Of a stretch of DNA of 24,284 bases, positions 13,126 to 20,539 are shown in pieces; the stretch's first letter is position 1, and each line of letters opens with the position of its first letter. Position numbers and translations under genes: made by a program. The notes beneath the pieces were generated by a model, which saw only the letters and a list, made by a program, of their open reading frames with translations, ran no database searches and was not told the DNA's origin. The DNA comes from Candidatus Saccharimonadota bacterium (GTDB lineage Bacteria > Patescibacteriota > Saccharimonadia > Saccharimonadales > Saccharimonadaceae): positions 1 through 24,284 of the forward strand of contig JAGCAL010000070.1 of the NCBI GenBank assembly GCA_017652715.1, in the 5' to 3' direction.

Positions 13126-13200
13126 ATTATATCATAAGCATAACCAAATTAAACTACCGCATTAATCTAATACATATAAACCGTCAAAAAATGTTATAAT
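13126..13200. promoter_or_regulatory. Divergent promoters of pilB and the membrane-Clp operon
   Basis: Minus strand TGATATAAT (13134-13126), 6 nt before the pilB ATG. Plus strand TGTTATAAT (13192-13200), 6 nt before the ATG at 13207. The 60 bp between them are AT-rich with no repeat or operator that I recognise. Confidence 0.68.
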
Positions 13201-13206
13201 ATGCTT

Positions 13207-13587
13207 ATGGCAATTATTGAAATGTTCTTCTGGTGGTACGCCTCTGGTTGGGCTGTTTTTGCTCAAAAAACAAAATCCTTCCTTTCTAACATTATCGACT
13301 TCTTTTCCATGAATTCGCTCATCCGTACACTCTTTAAACCGTTCCGCCAAATCTCCGCCGAAACCGCTAACGAAAACGCCTCCCTAGATTTAAAATTCCA
13401 TATGTTTATCGACCGTCTTATTTCGCGCTTCATCGGCTTCGCTACCCGCCTAGTCCTTCTTGTCGCCGGTCTATTTCTCATCCTAGTTGGGGGAACTATT
13501 AGCTTAGTATTAATTATCATCTGGCCCCTCGTCCCTCTCATGCCAATCATCGGACTCGTCCTGACTATTATGGGGGTTACGCTATGA
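13207..13587 (+). CDS. Small membrane protein preceding the Clp-like gene
   Basis: About 126 aa from ATG at 13207 (an ATG at 13201 abuts the -10 and would lie upstream of transcription). An amphipathic, aromatic N-terminus (FFWWYASGW) is followed by a basic helical region (SLIRTLFKPFRQI, ~40-50) and two strongly hydrophobic helices near the C-terminus (~78-98 and ~101-124), forming a hairpin with Pro-rich turns. No catalytic motif is seen. Its stop overlaps the start of the Clp-like gene (ATGA), so the two are translationally coupled and probably made in fixed ratio. A role as membrane partner or anchor of the Clp-like ATPase is the simplest inference. Lineage-specific; not recognised beyond that. 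Confidence 0.72.
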   Translation: MAIIEMFFWWYASGWAVFAQKTKSFLSNIIDFFSMNSLIRTLFKPFRQISAETANENASLDLKFHMFIDRLISRFIGFATRLVLLVAGLFLILVGGTISLVLIIIWPLVPLMPIIGLVLTIMGVTL

Positions 13588-15974
13588 GTCACTCATTCGA
13601 ATTTGATTCTAAAAATCCTCGCGTACATAAAGCCTACCAAAAACGAATTTTTAATTCCCCCGCCGTTCTACTTTTTAACTTCATAATTCTCGTCGTCCTT
13701 CTTGCTGGCGGTGGCGTTTTATTTTATTTCAAAAGCTGCTTCTGCTGGCTACTCTTCGGCTGCTCCGCCTTCCCGATTGTATTTATGTTCTGGGTAAAAA
13801 ATTCCCTTTCTGAAATCCCCATAAAAAATTCACAAAAATTCACCGATTTAATTTCCGAAGATTTACTCCTCCTACTTAACGAAAAAATGACTCCGACCGA
13901 CCTAGTAAGAATCCTCCCAAAAACCCGCAGCGGACTCTTTCTCATGGTTCGTTTCGAACTCCCGAAATCATTCTTTGAACAAATCGGAGGTCTCCTCCCC
14001 GCCGCGACCGAGCCAATCTACGATTCAGCTTGTAAAATCCGCCAAGAAACTCAATCCGAAGAAATCACTGGTGCAATCCTCGCAGTTGCCATTATCGAAA
14101 ACTTACCAAATTATGAACAAATCTTAAGCCAACTTAAACTATCTATTCATGACTTATACCAAGGCATAACCTGGTATAACTACCTTAACGGACTCGTCAA
14201 AGGCGGACGAAAAACCCTTCATACTGGCGGCATCGCTCGAGATTTTGCCTTCGGCTACACTCCGACTTTGGAGCATTTCGCGCTCAACCTTTCTGTTCGC
14301 TATATGGGTACTAACGAACGCATCCAACAAGCCGAGAATAAAGAAATTATCGAAAAAATCATCCACACCTTTAGTCACACTGGCCGCCAAAACGTCGCTC
14401 TCGTCGGCGCATATGGTTCTGGCCGTTCTACTCTCGTTAGTTCGTTCGCCGAAACCTTAATGAATGCCGATTCGAAAATTCCCAATTCCCTAAAATATCG
14501 CCAAATTTACGCCCTCGATGCCCCCAGTCTAATTTCCGCCGCAAAAAACTCCGGCGAAATCGAATATCTCATGATCAAAATTTTAAACGAAATCTATTCC
14601 GCTAGAAATATTATCCTTTGTTTAGACAACGCCCATCTTTTCTTTGAAGAAGGCCCCGGCTCGGTCGACATCGCGAATCTCCTAGTTCCGGTCCTAGAAG
14701 CCGGTAAAATCCGTATTATCATGATAATGGATGACCAAAAGTTTCTCGAAATATCCGCAAAAAATCCGAACCTCACTAATTTATTAAACAAAATCGTCGT
14801 CACTCCGACAGACCAAAACGAAACTATAAAAATCCTCATGGATCAAGTTCCCTATTTTGAACACCAAAAAAATGTCATTTATACTTTTAAATCTCTCCTT
14901 GAAGCCTATAGATTAAGTAAACAATATATCCACGATATCGAAATGCCAGGTAAAGCTAAGCTCCTGTTAGAATCATCCGCCAGCTTCGCCGAAAACGGCT
15001 TAGTAACCGAAACTTCCGTCCAAAATACTATAGAGAGAACCTACGGCGTAAAAATTAAAGTTGCCGAGGATAACGAAGACCGCGAAACTCTTCTTAATCT
15101 CGAAAATCTAATTCACGCTCGCATGGTCGACCAAGTCGAAGCCGTCTCGGCAGTCTCTAACGCTCTTCGTCGCGCCGCTGCCGGCGTTAAAAATCAAAGT
15201 CGCCCAATCGGCACTTTCCTTTTCCTCGGCCCAACCGGCGTCGGTAAAACCGAACTCGCAAAAACTCTTTCCGAAGTTTACTTTAACGGCGAAAATAATA
15301 TCATCCGTATCGACATGAACGAATTCGTTGAAGCAAGCGACGTTTCTAGACTAATCAAAGACGGCGCAAAGGACAGTCTCAGTCTTACCGCCCAAGTCAT
15401 TAAACAACCTTTCGCCGTTGTCCTGCTCGACGAAATTGAAAAAGCCCACCCCTCCGTCCTGACAACTCTTCTCCAAGTCCTTGACGAAGGCGTTCTTCGC
15501 GATGAAAGAAATCGCGAAGTTAGCTTCCGCGACACGATTATTATCGCAACTTCAAACGCCGGCGCAAATGAAATTCGTAAACATATCGCAGAAGGCAAAA
15601 AAATTGACGACTTTAAAGAAGTCCTCATTGAAAAAATGATTAATGATGGTGAATTTAAACCAGAATTCTTAAACCGTTTTGATGAAATTTGTCTGTTTAA
15701 ACCGCTTTCAAAAGAAGACTTGATGCAGGTACTAGACCTTATGATTGCTTCGACCAATAAAACTCTGTCGTCCCAAAAAATTTCCGTAAAACTAAGCGAC
15801 GAAGCAAAACAAATCCTAATCGAAAAAGGCTACGACCCAAAAATGGGAGCTCGACCTATGCGCAGGATAGTCCAAAAAACCGTCGAGAATTTCGTCGCAA
15901 CTGCCATTCTCTCCGGCATCGCAAAACCAGGCTCAACCCTAACCATTTCCGCCACCGAAATTAATATTTCCTAA
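13584..15974 (+). CDS. Membrane-anchored Clp/HSP100-like AAA+ protein with degenerate D1 and no GYVG pore loop
   Basis: 796 aa. Two membrane helices (~26-50, ~53-72) are followed by a Clp-N-like helical region (~85-200), D1 (~265-415) and D2 (~510-790). D1 Walker A is GAYGSGRST (Lys to Arg, 281), Walker B is CLDNAH (Glu to Asn, 349), the KYRGEFE pore segment reads KNSGEIE, and the sensor-1 and paired Arg fingers of ClpB/ClpC are absent. D2 keeps Walker A GPTGVGKT (549-556), Walker B VVLLDEIEKAH, sensor-1 TSNAG, the Arg finger in FLNRFD and sensor-2 GARPMRR. Between VSRL and LTAQV, however, the GAPPGYVGYEEGG loop is replaced by a shorter sequence with no aromatic. No ClpP-docking VGF/IGL tripeptide is seen. 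It is likely a membrane-bound ATP-driven remodeller rather than a standard ClpP unfoldase. It is coupled to the preceding membrane-protein gene. Confidence 0.85.
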   Translation: MSHSFEFDSKNPRVHKAYQKRIFNSPAVLLFNFIILVVLLAGGGVLFYFKSCFCWLLFGCSAFPIVFMFWVKNSLSEIPIKNSQKFTDLISEDLLLLLNEKMTPTDLVRILPKTRSGLFLMVRFELPKSFFEQIGGLLPAATEPIYDSACKIRQETQSEEITGAILAVAIIENLPNYEQILSQLKLSIHDLYQGITWYNYLNGLVKGGRKTLHTGGIARDFAFGYTPTLEHFALNLSVRYMGTNERIQQAENKEIIEKIIHTFSHTGRQNVALVGAYGSGRSTLVSSFAETLMNADSKIPNSLKYRQIYALDAPSLISAAKNSGEIEYLMIKILNEIYSARNIILCLDNAHLFFEEGPGSVDIANLLVPVLEAGKIRIIMIMDDQKFLEISAKNPNLTNLLNKIVVTPTDQNETIKILMDQVPYFEHQKNVIYTFKSLLEAYRLSKQYIHDIEMPGKAKLLLESSASFAENGLVTETSVQNTIERTYGVKIKVAEDNEDRETLLNLENLIHARMVDQVEAVSAVSNALRRAAAGVKNQSRPIGTFLFLGPTGVGKTELAKTLSEVYFNGENNIIRIDMNEFVEASDVSRLIKDGAKDSLSLTAQVIKQPFAVVLLDEIEKAHPSVLTTLLQVLDEGVLRDERNREVSFRDTIIIATSNAGANEIRKHIAEGKKIDDFKEVLIEKMINDGEFKPEFLNRFDEICLFKPLSKEDLMQVLDLMIASTNKTLSSQKISVKLSDEAKQILIEKGYDPKMGARPMRRIVQKTVENFVATAILSGIAKPGSTLTISATEINIS

Positions 15975-17620
15975 TTCGAAGAATTTTTCGCCGTCTTTAT
16001 AAATTCCATAAACAAAGGATGCGGATTTAACGGCCGCGATTTAAATTCCGGATGTGCCTGCGTCGCAACAAAGAACTTGCATTTCGGCGCTTCGATAAAC
16101 TCGACTAATTTCCCGTCCGGCGACAAACCAGAAACCTTAATTCCGCCTTTTTCAATTTCCGGCAAAAACTTCTGGTTAACCTCATAACGATGGCGATGTC
16201 TCTCGATTATTTCATACTCGCCACCAACTTCTTTTCCAAAATCATATTTCTTATATATTTTTTCAGTCTTAGTTTTTGGCAGTAACTTTGCCGCGTAATC
16301 GCCAAGCCGCATCGTTCCCCCCGTCGACTCGGTCCCCCTCTGCCCATCCATAATATATATAACATTATTCCCGTCTGCATCTTCCGCTCCAAACTCCTCC
16401 GAATTAGCCTTGCTAATTCCTCCTCTTCTCGCCGCCGCAATACAAGCTACTTGCATTCCTAAGCATAACCCAAGATACGGCTTATCATTTTCTAAAGCGA
16501 ATTTCGCTGCCCGAATTTTTCCTTCAATTCCTCTCGCTCCGAATCCTCCCGGGACAACAATACCATCCAGTCTACTTAATAGTTTATTGACTTCTTCCTG
16601 CGTTAAACTCTCTAGCCCCTCCGCATTTACCCATTCTATTTCTACATTCACATTATTCCATGCACCCGAAGCCTTTAATGCCTCCGTCACACAAATATAT
16701 GTATCATCGTTTCCGACATATTTCGCCACTAATCCAATTTTAACCGTCTTCGTATATTTCTTTCCCCGTCGTCTCGAAAACTCCTTCCATTTCGACATAT
16801 CCGGCTCTCTCTTGTCACCCACAAAATCATCCAAAATTTCCAGTACGCCAGATTTCAAAACATTAAACGGCACATCATAAACCGACTCAATATCCGGCAA
16901 ATTCAAAACCGCTTCTCCGGGTATTCCAGAAAACGCCGCAATCTTCTCACAAATCGCTCGCCCACACGGCCCTTCCGTCCTTACGCAAACAATGTCCGGA
17001 ATAATCCCGAATCCTCTTAAATCTTTCAGTGCATTCTGCGCCGGTTTAGTTTTTAATTCATTCGAAGTATGAATAAACGGCACGTAAACTACCGAAACAT
17101 AAAGACAATTCCTTCGCCCTACTCTATTCGCAAACAACCTAATCGCTTCAATAAACGGCAAGCCCTCATAATCTCCAATCGTTCCGCCAATCTCAACAAT
17201 ATGGATATCGCTATCAACCGACGCTTTCTCGATCTTCTCGCAAACTAGATTCGTAAAATGCGGCACTAGCTGCACAGTCTTCCCATGAAAACCGCCAGCA
17301 CGCTCCCTCTCGATTAACTCTTTATAAATCGAACCGGAAAGCGTAATCGAATATTTACTCGTTTCGAAATCCAAAAATCTTTCATAATGCCCCAAGTCTA
17401 AATCCGTCTCAACCCCATCATGCGTTACAAAACATTCACCATGTTCAACCGGATTTAAAAGTCCCGCATCAACATTTAGATACGGGTCACATTTTTGCAT
17501 TGTTACTTTGTAGCCTTTCGCCTTCAGAATCGCTCCGATACTTGCCGCCGTTATGCCTTTTCCAACACCCGACAAAACACCACCAGTAACGAAAATATAT
17601 TTACATTTTTTATTTTTCAT
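15971..17620 (-). CDS. pyrG: CTP synthase
   Basis: 549 aa from ATG at 17620, typical for PyrG. The N-terminal synthetase domain starts with YIFVTGGVLSGVGKGI (P-loop) and includes the UTP/Mg region CDPYLNVDAGLLNP and EHGECFV; the C-terminal class I glutamine amidotransferase domain has PGGFGARG, the nucleophile Cys in LGLCLGMQ (~385) and the His-Pro-Glu of QAHPEF near the end. It converts UTP, ATP and glutamine to CTP. The start is set by AGGAGG about 9 nt upstream; the reading frame extends to 17647 but that would put the start within or before the Shine-Dalgarno. A leader of ~40 nt follows TGTTAAAAT. Its stop overlaps the convergent Clp-like stop by 3 nt, with no terminator between. Pyrimidine salvage-dependent bacteria commonly retain this step. 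Confidence 0.97.
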   Translation of the reverse strand: MKNKKCKYIFVTGGVLSGVGKGITAASIGAILKAKGYKVTMQKCDPYLNVDAGLLNPVEHGECFVTHDGVETDLDLGHYERFLDFETSKYSITLSGSIYKELIERERAGGFHGKTVQLVPHFTNLVCEKIEKASVDSDIHIVEIGGTIGDYEGLPFIEAIRLFANRVGRRNCLYVSVVYVPFIHTSNELKTKPAQNALKDLRGFGIIPDIVCVRTEGPCGRAICEKIAAFSGIPGEAVLNLPDIESVYDVPFNVLKSGVLEILDDFVGDKREPDMSKWKEFSRRRGKKYTKTVKIGLVAKYVGNDDTYICVTEALKASGAWNNVNVEIEWVNAEGLESLTQEEVNKLLSRLDGIVVPGGFGARGIEGKIRAAKFALENDKPYLGLCLGMQVACIAAARRGGISKANSEEFGAEDADGNNVIYIMDGQRGTESTGGTMRLGDYAAKLLPKTKTEKIYKKYDFGKEVGGEYEIIERHRHRYEVNQKFLPEIEKGGIKVSGLSPDGKLVEFIEAPKCKFFVATQAHPEFKSRPLNPHPLFMEFIKTAKNSSN

Positions 17621-17668
17621 TTTATGGCACCTCCTCCTGCCCACCAATTTTAATAAAAACTTACTTCA

Positions 17669-17676
17669 ATTTTAAC
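17669..17676 (-). promoter_or_regulatory. Probable -10 of pyrG
   Basis: Minus-strand TAAAAT preceded by TGT; start expected near 17662. pyrG thus has a leader of about 40 nt with a strong Shine-Dalgarno. There is no G/C-run at the start that would suggest the reiterative-transcription control known for pyrG of Gram-positives. Confidence 0.45.
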
Positions 17677-17716
17677 ACAAAAAAAAGAATAAACACCAAT
17701 GTTATTAATTTAAACA

Positions 17717-17802
17717 TGGCGGAAAGGACAGGATTCGAACCTGCGGAGGTTTCCCTCTCTGGTTTTCAAGACCAGTGCCATCAACCACTCGGCCACCTTT
17801 CC
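17717..17802 (-). tRNA. tRNA-Ser(UGA)
   Basis: 86 nt, class II tRNA with a long variable arm (AGAGGGAAACCTCC region). Acceptor GGAAAGG/CCTTTCC, discriminator G, CCA encoded. Anticodon stem CTGGT/ACCAG, loop CTTGAAA, anticodon TGA (reads UCA). A minus-strand TATAAT (17816-17811) ends 8 nt before the 5' end. Confidence 0.95.
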
Positions 17803-17810
17803 GTACAAAC

Positions 17811-17819
17811 ATTATATCA
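17811..17819 (-). promoter_or_regulatory. Extended -10 of tRNA-Ser
   Basis: Minus-strand TGATATAAT located in the short gap between the yebC stop and the tRNA, 8 nt before the mature 5' end. Confidence 0.65.
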
Positions 17820-17824
17820 TGATT

Positions 17825-18526
17825 TTATTCTGCATTAGTATAGACGTTTGTAACGTCATCAAGCTCATCAACCGCCGAGAGCAGTTTTTCGAGCTTCTCT
17901 GCATTATCCCCCTCACTCGGCACATAGCTAGTCGGTACGTATTGAAGTTCAGCTGAAGTAACCGTCATCCCGCCCTCGTCTAAAGCTGCCTTAACTTTCA
18001 TAAGCTCCGAAGAATCCGTATAAATAACCGTACCTTCGTCTTCCTCAACCGCATCTTCTGCTCCCGCCTCAAGCGCAACCATTAAAGCATCCTCACCTTT
18101 TTCGCTAATTTCTATTACGCCTTTTCGCTTAAACTGAAACATAACAGAACCGCTATCCGCCATCCGACCGCCATTTTTATCTAACGTGTGGCGAACCTCC
18201 GGCAAAGTCCGATTCTTATTATCGGTCGCAACTTCAATCACAATTCCAACACCCCCAGGTCCATAAGCTTCATAAACCTCTTCTATAAGAGCCGCCGCCG
18301 ATTTATCAGCAGCCCGCGCAATCGCCCGTTCGATATTTGCCTTCGGCATATTCGCATGACGCGCTTTTTCTAGAACCATCGCAAGCGACGGATTCATCGC
18401 CGGATCTGTCCCGCCTCGCGCCGCAATCGCAATTTGGTTCCCAATTTTCGTAAACAACGCTCCGCGTTTTGCATCTACTACAGCTTTTTGACGTTTGGTC
18501 GTCGCCCATTTACTATGTCCTGACAT
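17825..18526 (-). CDS. yebC: YebC/TACO1-family protein
   Basis: 233 aa, within the usual 235-250. It opens with the hallmark SGHSKWATTKRQKAVVDAKR, followed by FTKIGNQIAIAARGG and KARHANMPKANIERAI, and later YEAYGPGGVGIVIEVATDNKNRT and RHTLDKNGG. YebC proteins were long annotated as transcription regulators; several members, including mitochondrial TACO1, are now tied to translation, where they help ribosomes through difficult stretches such as polyproline. Which role applies here cannot be read from sequence. The ATG at 18526 is 7 nt after TGGTATAAT, so the mRNA is probably leaderless. Confidence 0.96.
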   Translation of the reverse strand: MSGHSKWATTKRQKAVVDAKRGALFTKIGNQIAIAARGGTDPAMNPSLAMVLEKARHANMPKANIERAIARAADKSAAALIEEVYEAYGPGGVGIVIEVATDNKNRTLPEVRHTLDKNGGRMADSGSVMFQFKRKGVIEISEKGEDALMVALEAGAEDAVEEDEGTVIYTDSSELMKVKAALDEGGMTVTSAELQYVPTSYVPSEGDNAEKLEKLLSAVDELDDVTNVYTNAE

Positions 18527-18533
18527 AAAGCTA

Positions 18534-18542
18534 ATTATACCA
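18534..18542 (-). promoter_or_regulatory. Extended -10 of yebC
   Basis: Minus-strand TGGTATAAT, 7 nt before the ATG at 18526. Confidence 0.65.
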
Positions 18543-18639
18543 TATAATTAACTCTTTTTCTACCTAGCATAATAGCTTAGTAGACTTAAATGCTACAAAT
18601 TCGATAGCAAAAATCGATATCTGAAATTGTGGATTCTTT

Positions 18640-20520
18640 TCAAGTATTTATCAAAACACACCTAACAGTTGCAGCATCAAGCTTGTAACCCCAAGCTGTA
18701 CCTGGATAACCACCACCAGTATCCACAAGAAGTACATAAGAATAAGTCCCATCTTTAGTAGTAGATGAATGATAAAATCCACCATATCTATATAGTTGAG
18801 AAAAACTAATCATTCCAGAATCTACATAATTATTAGGAAACTTACGCCAATTCCATGTCATCTCGCCAGTTTCAGTAGGATCACCATTACCCCCCATAGC
18901 AATATCTAAATATGCAAAACCTCCGCTAAGTGCGCCATTTCCTATATTTCTACCATATGGCAATCTCCATCCAGACGGACAAATCGAAGTATTAGCGGTT
19001 TCGCTCGTTTTACCATTGGCATCTACAGCAGTAGGACTATCATAATAAATAGTACTTGCAATTACCGCAGGCCACGTATAATAATTCCCATAACTATACA
19101 TACAACCTGTAGTCATATCGTCATTGCAGGCATTATCATTTGGATTTAAGGCTCTATTCTGCGTATTCAAATTACTATAACGCGGGAATCTACTAGCTGG
19201 ATCGTCTATCGAACCAATATCTACACTCGCAGTACCCGATTGATTATAAACATAATATAAGCTATTCGCCGTTATACTACCAAAATTAGAACTTTCAGCC
19301 GTGGCTAATCCAGAAAAATTGCCATAAACTGAACTAGTGCCATATCCTTGAGCAAGCAAACCATCAGTATTTTGAGAAGCAGTACTATCTAATCTCAAAT
19401 TCTCTATCATCCAACAATTTCCATCAGCAAGTCTCGCCACAGCATAAGTATCATTATCCCTTCTATCTGTCAAAGCCGTAACATTTGACAAAGAAACAAT
19501 TAAATTCTCATTTAAACTATCGTAAGAAACCGGAGTCAAACTGCTGCATCCATTCCAATCTTGCAAATAGCCATCACTTTCGATCCAAACAGCATAAAGT
19601 GACAAGCCTGAATTTACGCCACTATATTGTCCATTTTCAATAAACACCATCTCACTTGCACCGTAAAAATGCGCATTAGGATTAGTAGCATAATCATAAG
19701 TATCACTCCAGCCAGCAAAGCCATATCCTGCCCTACTGTAATTCGAGGCTAACAAAAAATTATTACTATTGTATATAATATCTTGACAACCCATAGTACC
19801 TTCTATTCTAGTACTATTTGGATAATAACAAATTTTTCCGGACGGAGATTCAATCGGAAATGGTGAAATGTCAGCATTCACTGGATGTATCATAGTGTAT
19901 TTTACTTTACCATTATAAGTATCGGCAGTTTGGGTTTTAGATATGTAGGCGGCGTAAGTAGTAGTTAAGGTAGATCCTTCAGCGTTAGTGCCGGTATCAG
20001 TACCAGAGTCTCTATGGGCTACTTTAGTATAAGTAGATGGAACTGCATGATAATTATTAAAACTATTGTCTATAGTAATAGGATAAGTAGGAGTAGGACT
20101 TGTAATAGTTCCTAGTTTCATGGCCCAGTTAGAGATATCTGGATTACCGGCGGTAGTAGCGGTACCGGTCGTAATGGTAGTACCAGTATTAGTACCGACT
20201 AGATTAGTAACGCCATATTCTTCGCCAGTATAGCCTATGGCGTAGATAGCGAAGCCTTCAGAATCGTTACAATAGGCTTTGAGGGTAGTAGTACCAATGT
20301 CTGTAGTATAAGTACCATTGTTAATGTTGGCGGTGTGGGAATCCATACCGGTGCCAGAAAGAGTACAGGAAGCTGGGACAGTGATAGCGACATTACTCAC
20401 TATCGTATCGTCGGCAGAAACGAAAGAACCGGCAAGAATAAGACCAGAAAGAATAGTAACACTAAGCGTTATCGTCAATAAATATAACAAGAAATTGTTT
20501 TTATTGTGTGACCTTAACAT
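18640..20520 (-). CDS. Secreted surface protein with InlB-like repeat and FISUMP domain
   Basis: About 626 aa from ATG at 20520. A Sec signal with a basic n-region and a long hydrophobic core is probably cut near SFVSA|DD (~36). Residues ~37-215 form a Thr/Gly/Asn-rich beta domain with a Cys pair (ASCTL, AYCND) and the closing motif ADTYNGKVKYTMIHP. Then comes an InlB/Listeria-Bacteroides-type repeat ([10 protein letters not shown]...LYAVW, ~260-320). The C-terminal ~280 residues match the Fibrobacter succinogenes major paralogous domain (TIGR02145): ALTDRRDNDTYAVARL, CWMIENLRLD, TSICPSGWRLP, final RCVLINT. The protein would be exported and could mediate adhesion; no sortase motif or C-terminal anchor is seen. 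A TTG start at 20538 is rejected, as the -10 lies between it and the ATG. Its paralogue is at 22323-24284. Confidence 0.85.
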   Translation of the reverse strand: MLRSHNKNNFLLYLLTITLSVTILSGLILAGSFVSADDTIVSNVAITVPASCTLSGTGMDSHTANINNGTYTTDIGTTTLKAYCNDSEGFAIYAIGYTGEEYGVTNLVGTNTGTTITTGTATTAGNPDISNWAMKLGTITSPTPTYPITIDNSFNNYHAVPSTYTKVAHRDSGTDTGTNAEGSTLTTTYAAYISKTQTADTYNGKVKYTMIHPVNADISPFPIESPSGKICYYPNSTRIEGTMGCQDIIYNSNNFLLASNYSRAGYGFAGWSDTYDYATNPNAHFYGASEMVFIENGQYSGVNSGLSLYAVWIESDGYLQDWNGCSSLTPVSYDSLNENLIVSLSNVTALTDRRDNDTYAVARLADGNCWMIENLRLDSTASQNTDGLLAQGYGTSSVYGNFSGLATAESSNFGSITANSLYYVYNQSGTASVDIGSIDDPASRFPRYSNLNTQNRALNPNDNACNDDMTTGCMYSYGNYYTWPAVIASTIYYDSPTAVDANGKTSETANTSICPSGWRLPYGRNIGNGALSGGFAYLDIAMGGNGDPTETGEMTWNWRKFPNNYVDSGMISFSQLYRYGGFYHSSTTKDGTYSYVLLVDTGGGYPGTAWGYKLDAATVRCVLINT

Positions 20521-20526
20521 AAGCTT

Positions 20527-20535
20527 ATTATACCA
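20527..20535 (-). promoter_or_regulatory. Extended -10 of the first FISUMP gene
   Basis: Minus-strand TGGTATAAT, 6 nt before the ATG at 20520 and only a few bp after the comEC stop (20540-20542). Confidence 0.65.
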
Positions 20536-20539
20536 CAAA

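Noticed and set aside
15278..15757. 159-codon minus-strand open frame inside the Clp-like gene
   Set aside because: Antisense to the strongly conserved D2 AAA domain; Ser/Arg-rich shadow translation without an initiation signal.
16410..16880. 156-codon plus-strand open frame inside pyrG
   Set aside because: Antisense to conserved CTP synthase sequence; no supporting signals.
18543..18639. Terminator for the first FISUMP gene
   Set aside because: The gap after the FISUMP stop contains no convincing GC stem followed by a minus-strand T-run.
11473..20538. Upstream alternative starts (GTG 11479, GTG 13125, ATG 13201, TTG 20538, and the frame extension to 17647)
   Set aside because: They lie in or next to the -10 box, or in or before the Shine-Dalgarno, so they would precede or coincide with the transcription start; the downstream ATG was chosen in each case.
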